Shown piece by piece: positions 11,701 through 26,700 of a stretch of 64,000 bases of DNA; within the stretch, counting starts at the first letter, position 1; every line of letters begins with the position of its first letter. The stretch is taken from assembly GCA_933228675.1 (NCBI GenBank), contig OW121742.1:109834493-109898492 (forward strand). The letters run 5' to 3'. This DNA comes from Stomorhina lunata. Taxonomy: Eukaryota; Arthropoda; Insecta; Diptera; Rhiniidae. The notes beneath the pieces are model-generated. The model made no database searches and was not told the origin of the DNA. It was given only the letters and a program-made list of their open reading frames with translations. The translations under genes and the position numbers were made by a program.

Positions 11701-14700
11701 ATCATCCAGGATTTGTAAGGTACTTCCAAGTCTTGTTAACTCCTCAGTTCTACCCTAGCAATAGGAGCTTGTAAGTGACAATAGAAGTGGAAATCTTCCA
11801 GGATTTGTAAGGTACTTCCAAGGAAACTACAGAGAAGATGCTTCATGGACTCCTCCTTGTCATCAGAGTTGCTTCTATATAAGTCACTCGTCTTAAGTAA
11901 TGATATTTCGGGTCTTGCAAGTGACAGAAGCCAAATATATTTGCTGAATTGCGTGCTTTCACTCTAGCAATAGGAGAAAGTGGCTAAAGGCTTGTGGATA
12001 AAAATCATCTAGAATTTGGTAGGTACTTCCAAGTCTTACTAACTCGTCAGTTCTACAGTTCCCTGGTATGTCTCTGTGACCTGATATCCATAAAAGATGG
12101 ATACTGAAGTGCCAAGCCTTCTCGTCGAGAGATCTGCAATCAAGGGCTAATGTTCAATTCAGAATAGACGTGTATTGCGCAAGATTTCCCGAGTTTAGAG
12201 AACAAGATCCCTGATTTCATTAGAACACATTCTAAAGTCGTAACGTTAGAAATGTGTGACCGGCCCATATATGAGAGTTGTACTCCATTTTCGGTTGGAT
12301 ATAGTTGGCGTAATAATTAAGGAGATCAGTAGGAGTTAAGCATCTCTTGTTCCTTTTTTCACAAACGAAGAATATTTGGGTTTCGGAAACGAGATCCCTA
12401 AATTCTTTAGAATACATTCCAAAGTCGTGGCAATGAATCTATTCAGAATAAACGTGTATTACTTAAGAATTTTCGAGTTTCGAGAACAAGATCGCTGGTT
12501 TCATAAGAACACATTCCAAAGTATTTAGTAACGATTGAAATATGTGACAGAACTCTCATTGCGGCGGTGCTCCAGAGAATGAATAGAGTTGAATACTCTT
12601 TTGTTCAAGATGAGCTTTTTCATCCTCTCTTTCACGTGCTCGAGAATAGCTCTAAAATAAATTTTGAAGCACGGTCCATACATGAAAATTGTGTTCCATT
12701 TTCGGTTGGATACAGTTGGTGTAACAATTAAGGAGATCAGCAGGAGATCTGGTTTTGTTTTTTACAAATGAATGAGGTGTAACGGATAGGCGTATGTTAA
12801 GCAAGAATATTTGGGTTTCGAAAACGAGATCCCTGAATTCATTACAACTCTTTACAAAGTTGTGACAATAGAACACTGTGATACAATCCACTTTCCGGAG
12901 ATACTCCAGGAAGTCAATACTTAGAGTTGGATACCTTCTTCGGCGTTTGAGAAACACAGACTTTGAATCATATAAGGGAGTTGTATTTATGCTGGATGTA
13001 GGTGATACAGAATTTGCAGGTTTCAGAAATGAGATATGTACCTTAACGATAGAATAAATTGGTGTTAAAGGGGTTGGGATGTAAATGGGCACCTCCTCTT
13101 GGTACATCCTGGAAACCTGAGCAACCTAGTTGAAGATGCGGTAAACAACCCGAGTGGGATTCTAGGTCAGGGCTAACGTGAGAGAGAGTTATCTTAGAGC
13201 CATATTTTGTCTAAAGGTCTAAGATAATTGTACTTCGTAAAGTACGAAACTTGTAGCGTCTGCTCAACATGTTAGTTGCGGCTACAAGTGGGCGTCTGTC
13301 TCGGATCGAGCGGCTTGCTTTACAAATTTGGCTCTTGTCTTTGGACTCATCATCCATTGACTAAGCACTTACGATGTTTTAAGCATGGAAAGAAACAACA
13401 TTACAGAATATACTACTCCAAGGGTAATCATGCGAGGAATCCCCCTGCTACGGCAGCTGGCATAAGGATTTTGGAAGTGCCTAACCTATGCAAGAACATC
13501 CTGATGAATGAAACCAATTCTACCCGATGAGGCCCTATGCTCCACTGGGAGTCAAGGATAATAGAAGAAGAAAGGGGTTAATATGCCCCACTGTCTGCGA
13601 CGATGTCTTTCGAGCCCTCCAGAACGCTGTTGGCACTTCAAAATAAACTTTAAAAAACAGACTTATACATCAGTTGAATGAGGTATATCTTAAACCGTTT
13701 TACACCAAATTGGATAATATTAAAATCCATTATCTAGTCCATGTCTTCTTTTAAGAAATTCTCTATATTTTAGTCCAATTCCTGTTATATTAACAAACTC
13801 AGTCCATCTTTTTCCTTACCTATAACGGTTGATGTTGAATTAGAACCGGAACTGTTCAGATTAAAATCCGATTTGGCACGTGGCAGTGAATTTTGTGTAT
13901 ACGGTATATTTGTCTCATGCAATGTTCGCATATCCCCAAATGGGGCATCGACACTGCGTGACTTTTTCAATTGATTCGATTGATGTGAACCATGTGAGTC
14001 ATCAGAATCTTTAAGACGTTCCTGTAAAGCAAAAAAGACATTATTTAAACAACATGACCCCAATAATTTAAAAACTCTTTCTTTAATTAAAGGAAGGTAC
14101 TTAATTTGTTATATACTTTAGCAGCTGCCACTTACCAATCTTTTATTGCCTACCAACATAGAATTACCATCATATACCGTAGTAGGTAAAATCTCACGTG
14201 ATGCAGCAACTTCTTGCCAATTTTCCAAATGATTATCGATTATATTTTTGCCAGTTGAATGATAGGCCATCCAATGTTTGGCTATTGAACACTGACGCTC
14301 CAAAACGAACCCGTAACGGCGACGTTCTTGAGTCATGGCCTGGGGATTAAAGGAAACTCAAATCAAATTGTAATTTACTATTTTTTAAGAAACACTTACA
14401 TTTTTATAGCTCTGCTCACAAAAGGCATCCAATTTCTTCTTTTGATCTTCCAATATCTGGAGAGTCTGTATGGAAAAGAAAAGAATATATATTTCTTGCC
14501 AAATTTGTACTCAAATTATCATTACCCTTAGTTCCTTTTCTGTATTCTCTGGACTAGCTTTTTTCTTGCGTTGCTTTTTCATCGTAGAAACGGCCTTGTG
14601 ATATGATTCCATGCGAACTTTATGCTGTTGCATGAATTTCTTTTGTTCATGTTGGACAACTTTGGTGTCCTTTTCCAAGTTGGTTTCCAATGGCACTAGT

Positions 14701-17700
14701 AAATCGACATAAAATGCTTTTAACTGGAAAAGGAAATCAAATCACAAAATTTGTCAGAAAACAAGGACTAAGACATATAGACTGAAATTTTTAGACCAAA
14801 AATTTTTCTAAATAAATAAAAAATTTTCAGAACAAAAATTTTTCTAAAGGAAAAATTTTCTAAATAAAAAATTTTCAGAACAAAAATTTTTCTAAAAAAA
14901 ATTTTCAGAACAAAAATTTTTCTAAAGAAAAAATTTTCAGAGCAAAAATTTTTCTAAAGAAAAAAATTTCAGACCAATAATTTTTCTAAAGAAAAAAATT
15001 GTCAGACCAGCAATTTTTCTAAAGAAAAAAATTTCAGACCAAAAATTTTTCTAAAGAAACAAATTTTCAGACCAAAAATTTTTCTAAACAAAAAATTTTC
15101 AGACCAAAAATTTTTCTAGAGAAAAAATTTTCAGACCAAAAATTTTTGTAAAGAAAAAAATTTCCGATCCAAAATTTTTGTAAAGAAAAAATTTTTCGAC
15201 CAAAAATTTTTCTAAAGAAAAAATTTTCACACCAAAATTTTTCTAAAGAAAAAATTTTTAAACCAAAAATTTTTCTAAAGAAAAAATTTTCATACCAAAA
15301 ATTTTTCTAAAGAAAAACTTTTTAAGCCAAAAAATTTTTTAAACGAAAAATTTTCAGACAAAAAATTTTTCTAAACAAAAATTTTCAGACCGAAAATTTT
15401 TCTAAACAAAAAGTGTTCAGACCAAAAATTTTTCTAAAGAAAACATTTTCATTTCAATTTTTCTAAAGAAAAAAATTTCAAAACGAATATATTTCTAAAG
15501 AAAAAATTTTTAAAACCGAAATTTTTATAAAGAAAAAATTTTCAGACAGAAAATTTTTCTAAGGAAAAAATTTTCAGACCAACAATTTTTCTAAAGAAAA
15601 AATTTTCAGACCGAAAATTTTCTAAAGAAAAAATTTTCAGATCGAAAATTTTCCTAAAATTTTTTGAAATTTTTTTCTTTAGAAAAATTTTTGCTCTGAA
15701 AATTTTTTCTATAGAAAAATTTTTGCTCTGAAAATTTTTTCTATAGAAAATTTTTGCTCTGAAAATTTTTTCTATAGAAAAATTTTTGCTCTGAAAATTT
15801 TTTCTATAGAAAAATTTTTGCTCTGAAAATTTTTTCTGTAGAAAAATTTTTGCTCTGAAAATTTTTTCTATAGAAAAATTTTTGCTCTAAAAATTTTTTC
15901 TATAGAAAAATTTTTTTCTAAAGAAAAAATTTTTAAGCCAAAAAATTTTTTAAACGAAAAATTTTCAGACAAAAAATTTTTCTAAACAAAAAATTTTCAG
16001 ACCAAAAATTTTTCTAAACAAAAAATGTTCAGACCAAAAATTTTTCTTAAGTAAAAATTTTCAGACCAAAAATTTTTCTAATGAAAAAATTTTCATTTCA
16101 ATTTTTCTAAAGAAAAAAATTTCAAAACGAATATATTTCTAAAGAAAAAATTTTTAAAACCGAAATTTTTATAAAGAAAAAATTTTCAGACCGAAAATTT
16201 TTCTAAAGAAAAAATTTTCAGACCAAAAATTTTTCTAAAGAAAAAATTTTCAGACCGAAAATTTTTGGTCTGAAAATTTTTTCTATAGAAAAATTTTAGA
16301 TCTGAAAATTTTTTCTATGGAAAAATTTTTGCTCTGAAAAATTTTCAGAACAAAAATTTTTCTAAAGAAAAAATTTTCAGAGCAAAAATTTTTCTAAAGA
16401 AAAAAATTTCAGACCAATAATTTTTCTAAAGAAAAAAATTGTCAGACCAGCAATTTTTCTAAAGAAAAAAATTTCAGACCAAAAATTTTTCTAAAGAAAC
16501 AAATTTTCAGACCAAAAATTTTTCTAAACAAAAAATTTTCAGACCAAAAATTTTTCTAGAGAAAAAATTTTCAGACCAAAAATTTTTGTAAAGAAAAAAA
16601 TTTCCGATCCAAAATTTTTGTAAAGAAAAAATTTTTCGACCAAAAATTTTTCTAAAGAAAAAATTTTCACACCAAAATTTTTCTAAAGAAAAAATTTTTA
16701 AACCAAAAATTTTTCTAAAGAAAAAATTTTCATACCAAAAATTTTTCTAAAGAAAAACTTTTTAAGCCAAAAAATTTTTTAAACGAAAAATTTTCAGACA
16801 AAAAATTTTTCTAAACAAAAAATTTTCAGACCGAAAATTTTTCTAAACAAAAAGTGTTCAGACCAAAAATTTTTCTAAAGAAAAAATTTTCACACCAAAA
16901 TTTTTCTAAAGAAAAAATTTTTAAACCAAAAATTTTTCTAAAGAAAAAATTTTCATACCAAAAATTTTTCTAAAGAAAAACTTTTTAAGCCAAAAAATTT
17001 TTTAAACGAAAAATTTTCAGACAAAAAATTTTTCTAAACAAAAATTTTCAGACCGAAAATTTTTCTAAACAAAAAGTGTTCAGACCAAAAATTTTTCTAA
17101 AGAAAACATTTTCATTTCAATTTTTCTAAAGAAAAAAATTTCAAAACGAATATATTTCTAAAGAAAAAATTTTTAAAACCGAAATTTTTATAAAGAAAAA
17201 ATTTTCAGACAGAAAATTTTTCTAAGGAAAAAATTTTCAGACCAACAATTTTTCTAAAGAAAAAATTTTCAGACCGAAAATTTTCTAAAGAAAAAATTTT
17301 CAGATCGAAAATTTTCCTAAAATTTTTTGAAATTTTTTTCTTTAGAAAAATTTTTGCTCTGAAAATTTTTTCTATAGAAAAATTTTTGCTCTGAAAATTT
17401 TTTCTATAGAAAATTTTTGCTCTGAAAATTTTTTCTATAGAAAAATTTTTGCTCTGAAAATTTTTTCTATAGAAAAATTTTTGCTCTGAAAATTTTTTCT
17501 GTAGAAAAATTTTTGCTCTGAAAATTTTTTCTATAGAAAAATTTTTGCTCTAAAAATTTTTTCTATAGAAAAATTTTTTTCTAAAGAAAAAATTTTTAAG
17601 CCAAAAAATTTTTTAAACGAAAAATTTTCAGACAAAAAATTTTTCTAAACAAAAAATTTTCAGACCAAAAATTTTTCTAAACAAAAAATGTTCAGACCAA

Positions 17701-20700
17701 AAATTTTTCTTAAGTAAAAATTTTCAGACCAAAAATTTTTCTAATGAAAAAATTTTCATTTCAATTTTTCTAAAGAAAAAAATTTCAAAACGAATATATT
17801 TCTAAAGAAAAAATTTTTAAAACCGAAATTTTTATAAAGAAAAAATTTTCAGACCGAAAATTTTTCTAAAGAAAAAATTTTCAGACCAAAAATTTTTCTA
17901 AAGAAAAAATTTTCAGACCGAAAATTTTTGGTCTGAAAATTTTTTCTATAGAAAAATTTTAGATCTGAAAATTTTTTCTATGGAAAAATTTTTGCTCTGA
18001 AAATTTTTTCTATGGAAAAATTTTTGCTCATAAAATTTTTTCTATAGAAAAATTTTTGCTCCGAAAATTTTTTCTATAGAAAAATTTTTGCTCTGAAAAT
18101 TTTTTCTATAGAAAAATTTTTGGTCTTAAAATTTTTTCTATAGAAAAATTTTTGGTCTGAAAATTTTTTCTATAGAAAAACCTTTGGTCTGAAAATTTTT
18201 TCTATAGAAAAATTTTTGGTCTGAAAATTTTTTCTATAGAAAAATTTTTGGTCTGAAAATTTTTTCTATAGAAAAATTTTTGGTCTGAAAATTGTTTCTA
18301 TAGAAAAATTTTGGGTCTGAAAATTTTTTCTATAGAAAAATTTTTGGTCTGAAAATTTTTTCTATAGAAAAATTTTTGGTCTGAAAATTTTTTCAGTAGA
18401 AAAATTTTTGGTCTGAAAATTTTTTCTATAGAAAAATTTTTGGTCTGAAAATTTTTTCTGAAAATTGTTTCTATAGAAAAATTTTTGGTCTGAAATTTTT
18501 TTCTATAGAAAATTTTTGGTTTTGCAAATTTTTTCTATAGAAAAATTTTTGGTCTGAAAATTTTTTCTATAGAAACATTTTTGGTCTGAAAATTTTTTCT
18601 ATAGAAAAATTTTTGCTCTGAAAATTTTTTCGATAAAAAAATTTTTGCTCTGAAAATTTTTTCGATAAAAAAATTTTTGCTCTGAAAATTTTTTCTATAG
18701 AAAAATTTTTGCTCTGAAAATTTTTTCTATAGATAAATTTTTGGTCTGAAAATTTTTTTCTATAGAAAATTTTTTGGTCTGAAAATTTTTTCTATAGAAA
18801 AATTTTTGGTCTGAAAATTTTTTCTATAGAAAAATTTTTGGTCTGAAAATTTTTTCTATAGAAAAATTTTTGGTCTGAAAATTTTTTCTATAGAAAAATT
18901 TTTGGTCTGAAAATTTTTTCTATAGAAAAATTTTTGGTCTGAAAATTTTTTCTATAGAAAAATTTTTGGTCTGAAAATTTTTTCTATAGAAAAATTTTTG
19001 GTCTGAAAATTTTTTCTATAGAAAAATTTTTGGTCTGAAAATTTTTTCTATAGAAAAATTTTTGCTCTGAAATTTTTTTCTATAGAAAAATTTTTGGTCT
19101 GAAAATTTTTTCTATAGAAAAATTTTTGATCTGAAAATTTTTTCTATAGAAAAATTTTTGATCTGAAAATTTTTTCTATAGAAAAATTTTTGGTCTGAAA
19201 ATTTTTTCTATAGAAAAATTTTTGGTCTGAAAATTTTTTCTATAGAAAAATTTTTGGTCTGAAAATTTTTTCTATAGAAAAATTTTTGGTCTGAAAATTT
19301 TTTCTATAGAAAAATTTTTGGTCTGAAAATTTTTTCTATAGAAAACTTTTTGGTCTGGAATTTTTTTTTTTAGAAAAATTTTTTCTTTAGGAAGATTTTC
19401 ATTTCGAAATTTTTTTTTGAAAAATTTTCGTTCTTAAAATGTTTTCATTAGAAAATTTTTTTCCTTTTAAAAGTTTTTTCTTTCGAAGAATTTTCGTTTT
19501 GAATTTTTTTTTTTACAAAAATTTTCGTTTTAAAAATTTTTTCTTTAGAAAAATTTTTGCTTCGAAAATTTTTTCTTTAGAAAAAACTTTGATCTGAAAC
19601 ATTTTTGCTTTGAAAATTTTTTCTTTAGAAAAATTTTGGTCTTTTTTGTTATTATTTTGAATTAAATTTTTTCTACTTACAATATTCATTTGCTGCTCTT
19701 GTATTTCCTTATAAACACTAACAACATTTAGCAAAGCCGCTCCTTAAATTTGTTAAAAGAAATTAAATATGATTAATGCTTCATTTTAATTTAAACATGA
19801 GCAAGATAAGGCTAAAAAAAACTTTAACCTACAAAATTACTATTAAATTTAATTTAAAAAAGCAAAAAAAAAATTATACCCTCGAAAAACAAAAGTTAAT
19901 AAATCTAACTTACCAATATCGCCGGTTCCACTGTGTTGAGCATTCATGGCAATTTTAGCCAATGCTTCATTAAATAAACGAGCCGATGTTGCAGCACCTG
20001 CATTTACATGTAAGTTTTTTAAATATGAGATTTAAGCAAGTGATTAGTTAAACAAAAAAATGTAATTATTAGTTGTAGGTATTCAAAATCTTGAGATCAT
20101 ATTTATTTTTGTTAATGGAAAAATTAAATAAACAAATTTTCTAAATCAATGATCTCACCATGTAATGACTTTAGATAACCCTTCCCAGCTGAGATTAATT
20201 GGCGCGCACCGGGATTAAATTTCTCCAAGATGTTCTGAAATTAAATACAAACAAACATATTTAATTAAATTATTAGTATAAAATTAGTATTAATAATATA
20301 AAAATTAACAAAGATTAATGGACTTTTATTTCATATTTTATTAAATTTATTTGATTTAAAAATGTTTTCAAAATCTTAAAATTCCTTAAGCCTAAACTTT
20401 TTAATGAATTCGACCTTAACATTTGTTCTACAATTTTAATTTAACAAAAAACGCGTCTGTCTGTCATTCCCCCTTCTCATTTTAATCAAACAAAACAAAA
20501 GACTTAAGCAACAAACTTGATTGCCTGCTGTGTCACCATCATTCCATTAGCAACAACAACAACAAAACACACCTTCTTTATTAGAAAACCGCAACAATTT
20601 GTTAAGAACAAAAAAATGCAAACAATTTTTTGTTGTTGTTGTTGGTTTTTTTTCTTATACATCTATTATTTCCACAACAAAAACGCATTCTTTAAAAATA

Positions 20701-23700
20701 GTTATAGAAAATATCATACCATTATTTTCGTAACGTTTATAAATAGTTCTTTTGTTTAGAGAAGTTGTTGGTTAAAAAAGGTAAATTATTTTTTTTTTTA
20801 TCTATTATTTACCAACTTAATTTATGTGTCAAACCTTATAGTCAAAGAAGTTGGTTAAACTGTAAAAGAAAACTTAAGTTTTTTTGTTTAAGAACTTGAG
20901 TCAATATAAGCAGTTAGGGTATCCCTAAGGGTAGCCAAGCATAAAGTTTTCGAAGAAACGAAACACAATTAAGACGACCGAAGGTAAAAATAATAATGGA
21001 AAAGTTACCAAAGGAAAACATTTCTAAAGAAAAGTTGACCAAAGGAAGACATTTCTATAGAAAAGTTGACCAAAGGAAGACTTTTCTATAGAAAAGTTGA
21101 CCAAAGGAAGACATTTCTACTACAGGAAAGTTGACCAAAGGAAGACTTTTATATAGAAAACTTGGCCAAAGGAAGACTTCTCTATAGAAAACTTGAACAA
21201 AAGAAGACTTTTCTATAGAAAAGTTGACCAAAGTAAGATATTTCTAAAGAAAAGTTAACCAAAGGAAGACTTTTCTATAGAAAAGTTGACCGAAGGAAGA
21301 AAAGTTGACCAAAGGAAGAAAAGTTGACCAAAGGAAGATTTTAATATAGAAAAATTGACCAAAGGAAGACATTCTTTTAGAAAATTTGATCTGAAGACAT
21401 TTCTATAGAAAAATTTAACAAATTAAGACATTTCTACAGAAAAGTTGAACAAAGGAAGACAATTCTATAGAAAAGTTGACCAAAGGAAGAAATTTCTATA
21501 GAAAAAATGACAAAAAAAAGAAATTTCTATAGAAAAGTTGACCAAAGGAAGACACTTCTATAGAAAAGTTGAACAATGAAAGACACTTGAACAAAGGAAG
21601 ACATTTCTAAAGACAAATTGGCGAAAGGAATACATTTCTATAGAAAACTTGGCCAAAGAAATAAAGACATTTGTATAGAAAAGCTGACCAACAAAAAGAC
21701 ATTTCTATAGAAAAGTTGACCAAGAAAAGACATTTCTATAGAAAAATTGACCAAAGAAAGACTTTTCTTCCTTTGGTCAACTTTTCTATAGAAAAGTTGA
21801 CCAAAGGAAGACTTTTCTATAGAAAAGTTGACCAAAGAAAGACTTTTCTATAGAAAAGTTGACCAAAGGAAAACTTTTCTATAGAAAAGTTGACCAAAGG
21901 AAGACTTTTCTATAGAAAAGTTGACCAAAGGAAGACTTTTCTATAGAAAAGTTGACCAAAGGAAGAAACTTCTGCATAAAAGTTAAACAAAGGAAGAAAT
22001 TTCGATAGAAAATTTGAGCAAAGGAAGACATTTCCATTGAAAAGTTGACGATCAAACCCATTTATATAGAAAAGTTGACCAAGATAAGACATTTCTATAA
22101 AAAAGTTAGCGAAAGGAAGACCTTTCTATAGAAAAATTGACCAAAGGAAGACTTTTCTATAGAAAATACATTTCTATATTCCTATCGTCAACTTTTCAAT
22201 AGAAGTGTCTTCCTTTGGTCATTTTTTCCATAGAAATATTTTCCTTCGGTCAATTCTTCTATAGAATTATCTACCTTTGGTCAACTTTTCTGTCGAAAAG
22301 TCTTCTCTTGGTCAACTTTCCTTTGGTCAAATTTTCTATAGAAAAGTCTTCCTTTGGTCAACTTTTCTATAGAAAGGTCTTCCTTTGGTCAACTTTTCTA
22401 TAGAAAAGTCTTCCTTTGGTCAATTTGTCTATAGAAAGGTCTTCCTTTCGCTAAATTTTTTATAGAAAAGTCTTCCTTTGGTCAACTTTTCTATAGAAAA
22501 GTCTTCCTTTGGTCAACTTTTCTATAGAAAAGTCTTCCTTTGGTCAACTTTTCTATAGAAAAGTCTTCCTTTGGTCAACTTTTCTATACAAAAGTCTACC
22601 TTTGGTCAACTTTTCTATAGAAAAGTCTTCCTTTGGTCAACTTTTCTATAGAAAAGTCTTCCTTTAGTCAACTTTACTATACAAAAGTCTTCCTTTGGTC
22701 AACTTTTCTATAGAAAAGTCTTCCTTTGGTCAACTTTTCTATAGAAAAGTCTTCCTTTGGTCAACTTTTCTATAGAAAAGTCTTCCTTTGGTCAACTTTT
22801 CTATAGAAAAGTCTTTCTTTGGTCAACTTTTCTATAGAAAAGTCTTCCTTTGGTCAACTTTTCTAGAGAAAAGTCTTCCTTTGGTCAACTTTTCTATAGA
22901 AAAGTCTTCCTTTGGTCAACTTTTCTATAGAAAAGCCTTCCTTTGGTCAACTTTTCTATAGAAAAGTCTTCCTTTGGTCAACTTTTCTATAGAAAAGTCT
23001 TCCTTTGGTCAACTTTTCTATAGAAAAGTCTTCCTTTGGTCAATTTTTCTATAGAAAAGTCTTCCTTTGGTCAACTTTTCTATAGAAAAGTCTTCCTTTG
23101 GTCAACTTTTCTATAGAAAAGTCTTCCTTTGGTCAACTTTTCTATAGAAAAGTCTTCCTTTGGTCAACTTTTCTATAGAAAAGTCTTCCTTTGGTCAACT
23201 TTTCTATAGAAAAGTCTTCCTTTGGTCAACTTTTCTATAGAAAAGTCTTCCTTTGGTCAACTTTTCTATAGAAAAGTCTTACTTTGGTCAACTTTTCTAT
23301 AGAAAAGTCTTCCTTTAGTCAACTTTTCTATAGTAATGTCTTCCTGTGGTCAACTTTTCTATGGAAATGTGTTCTTGTGATCAACTTGTCTATGAATATA
23401 TCTTCCTCTGGTCAACTTTTCTATGGAAATGTCTTCCTTTAGTCAACTTTTCTATAGAAATGTCTTCCTATTGTCAACTTTTTCAGTCTTTTATATGCAT
23501 ATGCATTCACTCTGTCCAGCCAATAAACATTAGCCTACATTTTGGGCAGTTATGGCACTTGCATGCATTCAGCAAATATCTTAGCCAACTGAATAGTTAT
23601 AAACCTTTTAAGGAAATAGACAAATGATTGAAAAGAATGAAAACTGAAAAAAATGGGGGAACATTAAAAGAATAAAAGAAAAAACGGAGTTTTCAGTAGT

Positions 23701-26700
23701 AAAAAACTAATTTCCAATGACTAAACAATTGTGATAGAAAAAATGAAGAAAAAATTTAGGTTCTTTTTCTTATTTACTTGGATGGGCTAGTTAAATGGTC
23801 GTAGTGGTTTTAGGTCTGTCTGTTTGTTTGTGTGACCGACCGTCCATGCTACCGCTCTGTTCCTTTCAGTCTTGGGTCTTGTGGCTTACCAGGGAAACCT
23901 TTCAAATAAAACCACTTGTTCTGGGGTCTAAGTAAATTCCAACAGTGAAAGAAAAAACTTAATAATAATGAGTAATGTTTATGATGATGATAATGATGAT
24001 GATTTGTTTCAATTTAGCTGATGGCTATAAGGAGACCATCTATTTTCGTTTGTCTGTCCAGCCATCTGTCCGTCCCTCTGTCTGTTTATTATTTTTTTTT
24101 CTTTTTATACGGTTTTCAGTCTTACCAACTGCCTGCTTGTTGATTTAACATAAATACTTTTTATATTTCTTACATTTTTTGTTCTTTGTTCATTTTATTT
24201 CATATTCTAATTCCCAACACACCTTAATTTCCAACATGACAGAATATACACAACAAAAGAAACAATTGAGATTCCCTCTTAATAAAACCATTAAAATCAT
24301 TTATAGGGTTTCTTTTGTTTCCAATTCAAATTTCAAACATTTCAAATTGGCTTTCAGTTCACCCAGATAAATCCTCTGCTAATGTCTATGGTCAGTGACT
24401 TAGTTTAAAATTTGACAACTAAAAGAAAAATCATAAAAAATAGTTGGTTCAATTTAGTTCCGGTCTTAGGTTTTTAAACATTAATTTATGTTTTCTGTAG
24501 CTACATTTTTTGAAATGTTTCCAAGTGTCACGCGATTTAGAAATAAAAATAAATTTTCAAAATCCTCCTTTTAATAAGAATATGGGCTAATTTAAACATA
24601 TTTTTAGCAAACATGGGATTTAAGCTTTTGATTCTTGTAACGTTTGTTAGCCGGTGGCTTCTGGTCTTAAGTCGACAACAGCTTTAAAATGTTTAATTAT
24701 GTTTGAAACAAACTTGATTTTCCATAAAAAAGTTGAACAAAGGAAGACATTTTTATAGAAAAGTTCACGATAGAAAGATATTTCTAACGAAAAGTTGACC
24801 AAAGGAAGACATTTCCATAGAAAAGTTGACCAAAGGAAGACATTTCCATAGAAAAGTTGACCAAAGGAAGACATTTCTAAACAAAAATTGACCAAAGGTA
24901 GATATTTCTAAAGAAAAGTTGACCAAAGGCAAACATTTTTGTAGACAAGTTGACCAAGGGAAGACTTTTCTATAGAAAAATTGACCAAAGGAAGACATTT
25001 CTTAAGAAAAGTTGACCAAAGGAAGACATTTCCATAGAAAAGTTGACCAAAGGAAGACATTTCCATAAAAAAGTTGACCAAAGGAAGACATTTCTAAACA
25101 AAAATTGACCAAAGGTAGATATTTCTAAAGAAAAGTTGACCAAAGGCAAACATTTTTGTAGACAAGTTGACCAAGGGAAGACTTTTCTATAGAAAAATTG
25201 ACCAAAGGAAGACATTTCTTAAGAAAAGTTGACCAAAGGAAGACATTTCCATAGAAAAGTTGACCAAAGGAAGACATTTCCATAGAAAAGTTGACCAAAG
25301 GAAGACATTTCTAAACAAAAATTGACCAAAGGTAGATATTTCTAAAGAAAAGTTGACCAAAGGCAAACATTTTTGTAGACAAGTTGACCAAGGGAAGACT
25401 TTTCTATAGAAAAATTGACCAAAGGAAGACATTTCTTAAGAAAAGTTGACCAAAGGAAGACATTTCTATAGAAAAGTTGACCAAAGGAAGACATTTCTAT
25501 AAAAAAGTTGACCAAAGGCAGACATTTTTATAGAAAAGTTGACCAAAGGAAGACATTTCTATAAAAAAGTTGACCAAAAGTAGACATTTTTATAGAAAAG
25601 TTGACCAAAGGAACACATTTGTACAGAAATGTTCACCAAAAGAAGACATTTTTATAGAAAAGTTGTCCAAAGGAAGACATTTCTATAGAAAAGTTGACCA
25701 AAGAAAGAAATTTCTATAAAAAAGTTGACCAAAGAGAGACATTTCAATAGAAAAGTTGACCAAAGTAAGACATTTCTATAAAAAATGACCAAAGGAAGAC
25801 ATTTCTAAAGAAGAAATGAACAAAGAAAGACATTTCTATAGACAAGTTGATAAAAGGAAGACTTTACTAAAGAAAAGTTGACCAATGAAAGACATTTCTA
25901 TGGCAAAGTTGACCAAAGGAAGATATTCTATAGAAAAGTTGACCAAAAGAAGACATTTTTGTCGAAAAGTTGACCAAAGGAAGGTACCTCTATAGAAAAG
26001 TTTACCAAAGGAATTCATTTTTATGGAAAAGTTGAACAAAAGAAGAAATTTCTAAAATTGACCGAAGGAAGACATTTCTATAGCAAAGTTGACCAAAGGA
26101 TGACACTTCTATAGAAAAGTTGACGTCAGGAAGACATTTATATAGGAAAGTTGACCAAAGGAAGACACTTCTATAAAAATCTTGGCCAAAGGAAGACATT
26201 TCTCTAGAAAAGTTGACCTAAGGAAGGCACTTCTATAGGAATGTTGACCAAAGGAAGACACTTCTATAAAAATCTTGGCCAAAGGATGACACTTCTATAG
26301 AAAAGTTGACGTCAGGAAGACATTTATATAGGAAAGTTGACCAAAGGAAGACACTTCTATAAAAATCTTGGCCAAAGGAAAACATTTCTATAGAAAATAA
26401 GAACCAAAGAAAAACATTTTTATAAAAAAGTTGACCAAAGGAAAAAATTTCTATTAAAAAGTTGACCAAAAGAAGACATTTTCTAGAAAACTTGACGAAA
26501 GGAAGACATTTCTATAAAAAAGTTGACCAAAGGAAGACATTTCTATAGAAAAGTTGACGAAAGGAAGACATTTCTGTACCAAAGTTGACTATAGGAAAAG
26601 AATCTTATAGAAAAGTTGACGATAGGAAGACATTTCTATGGAAAACTTGACCAAAGGAAGACATTTCTATAGAAAAGTTGACCAAAAGAAGACATTTCTA

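Larger units (their letters stand above)
9803..13819. other. IRSp53 intron 8 (4.0 kb) with retroelement remnants
   Basis: Between exon 8 (donor GTAAGG) and exon 9. Base composition is less AT-rich than in the satellites. It contains at least two decayed non-LTR retrotransposons in opposite orientations, listed separately. The stretch at 13108-13784 has no feature I can name. Confidence 0.75.

Noticed and set aside
13276..13530. 84-codon plus frame in intron 8
   Set aside because: No family match; lies among transposon debris and is probably a chance frame.
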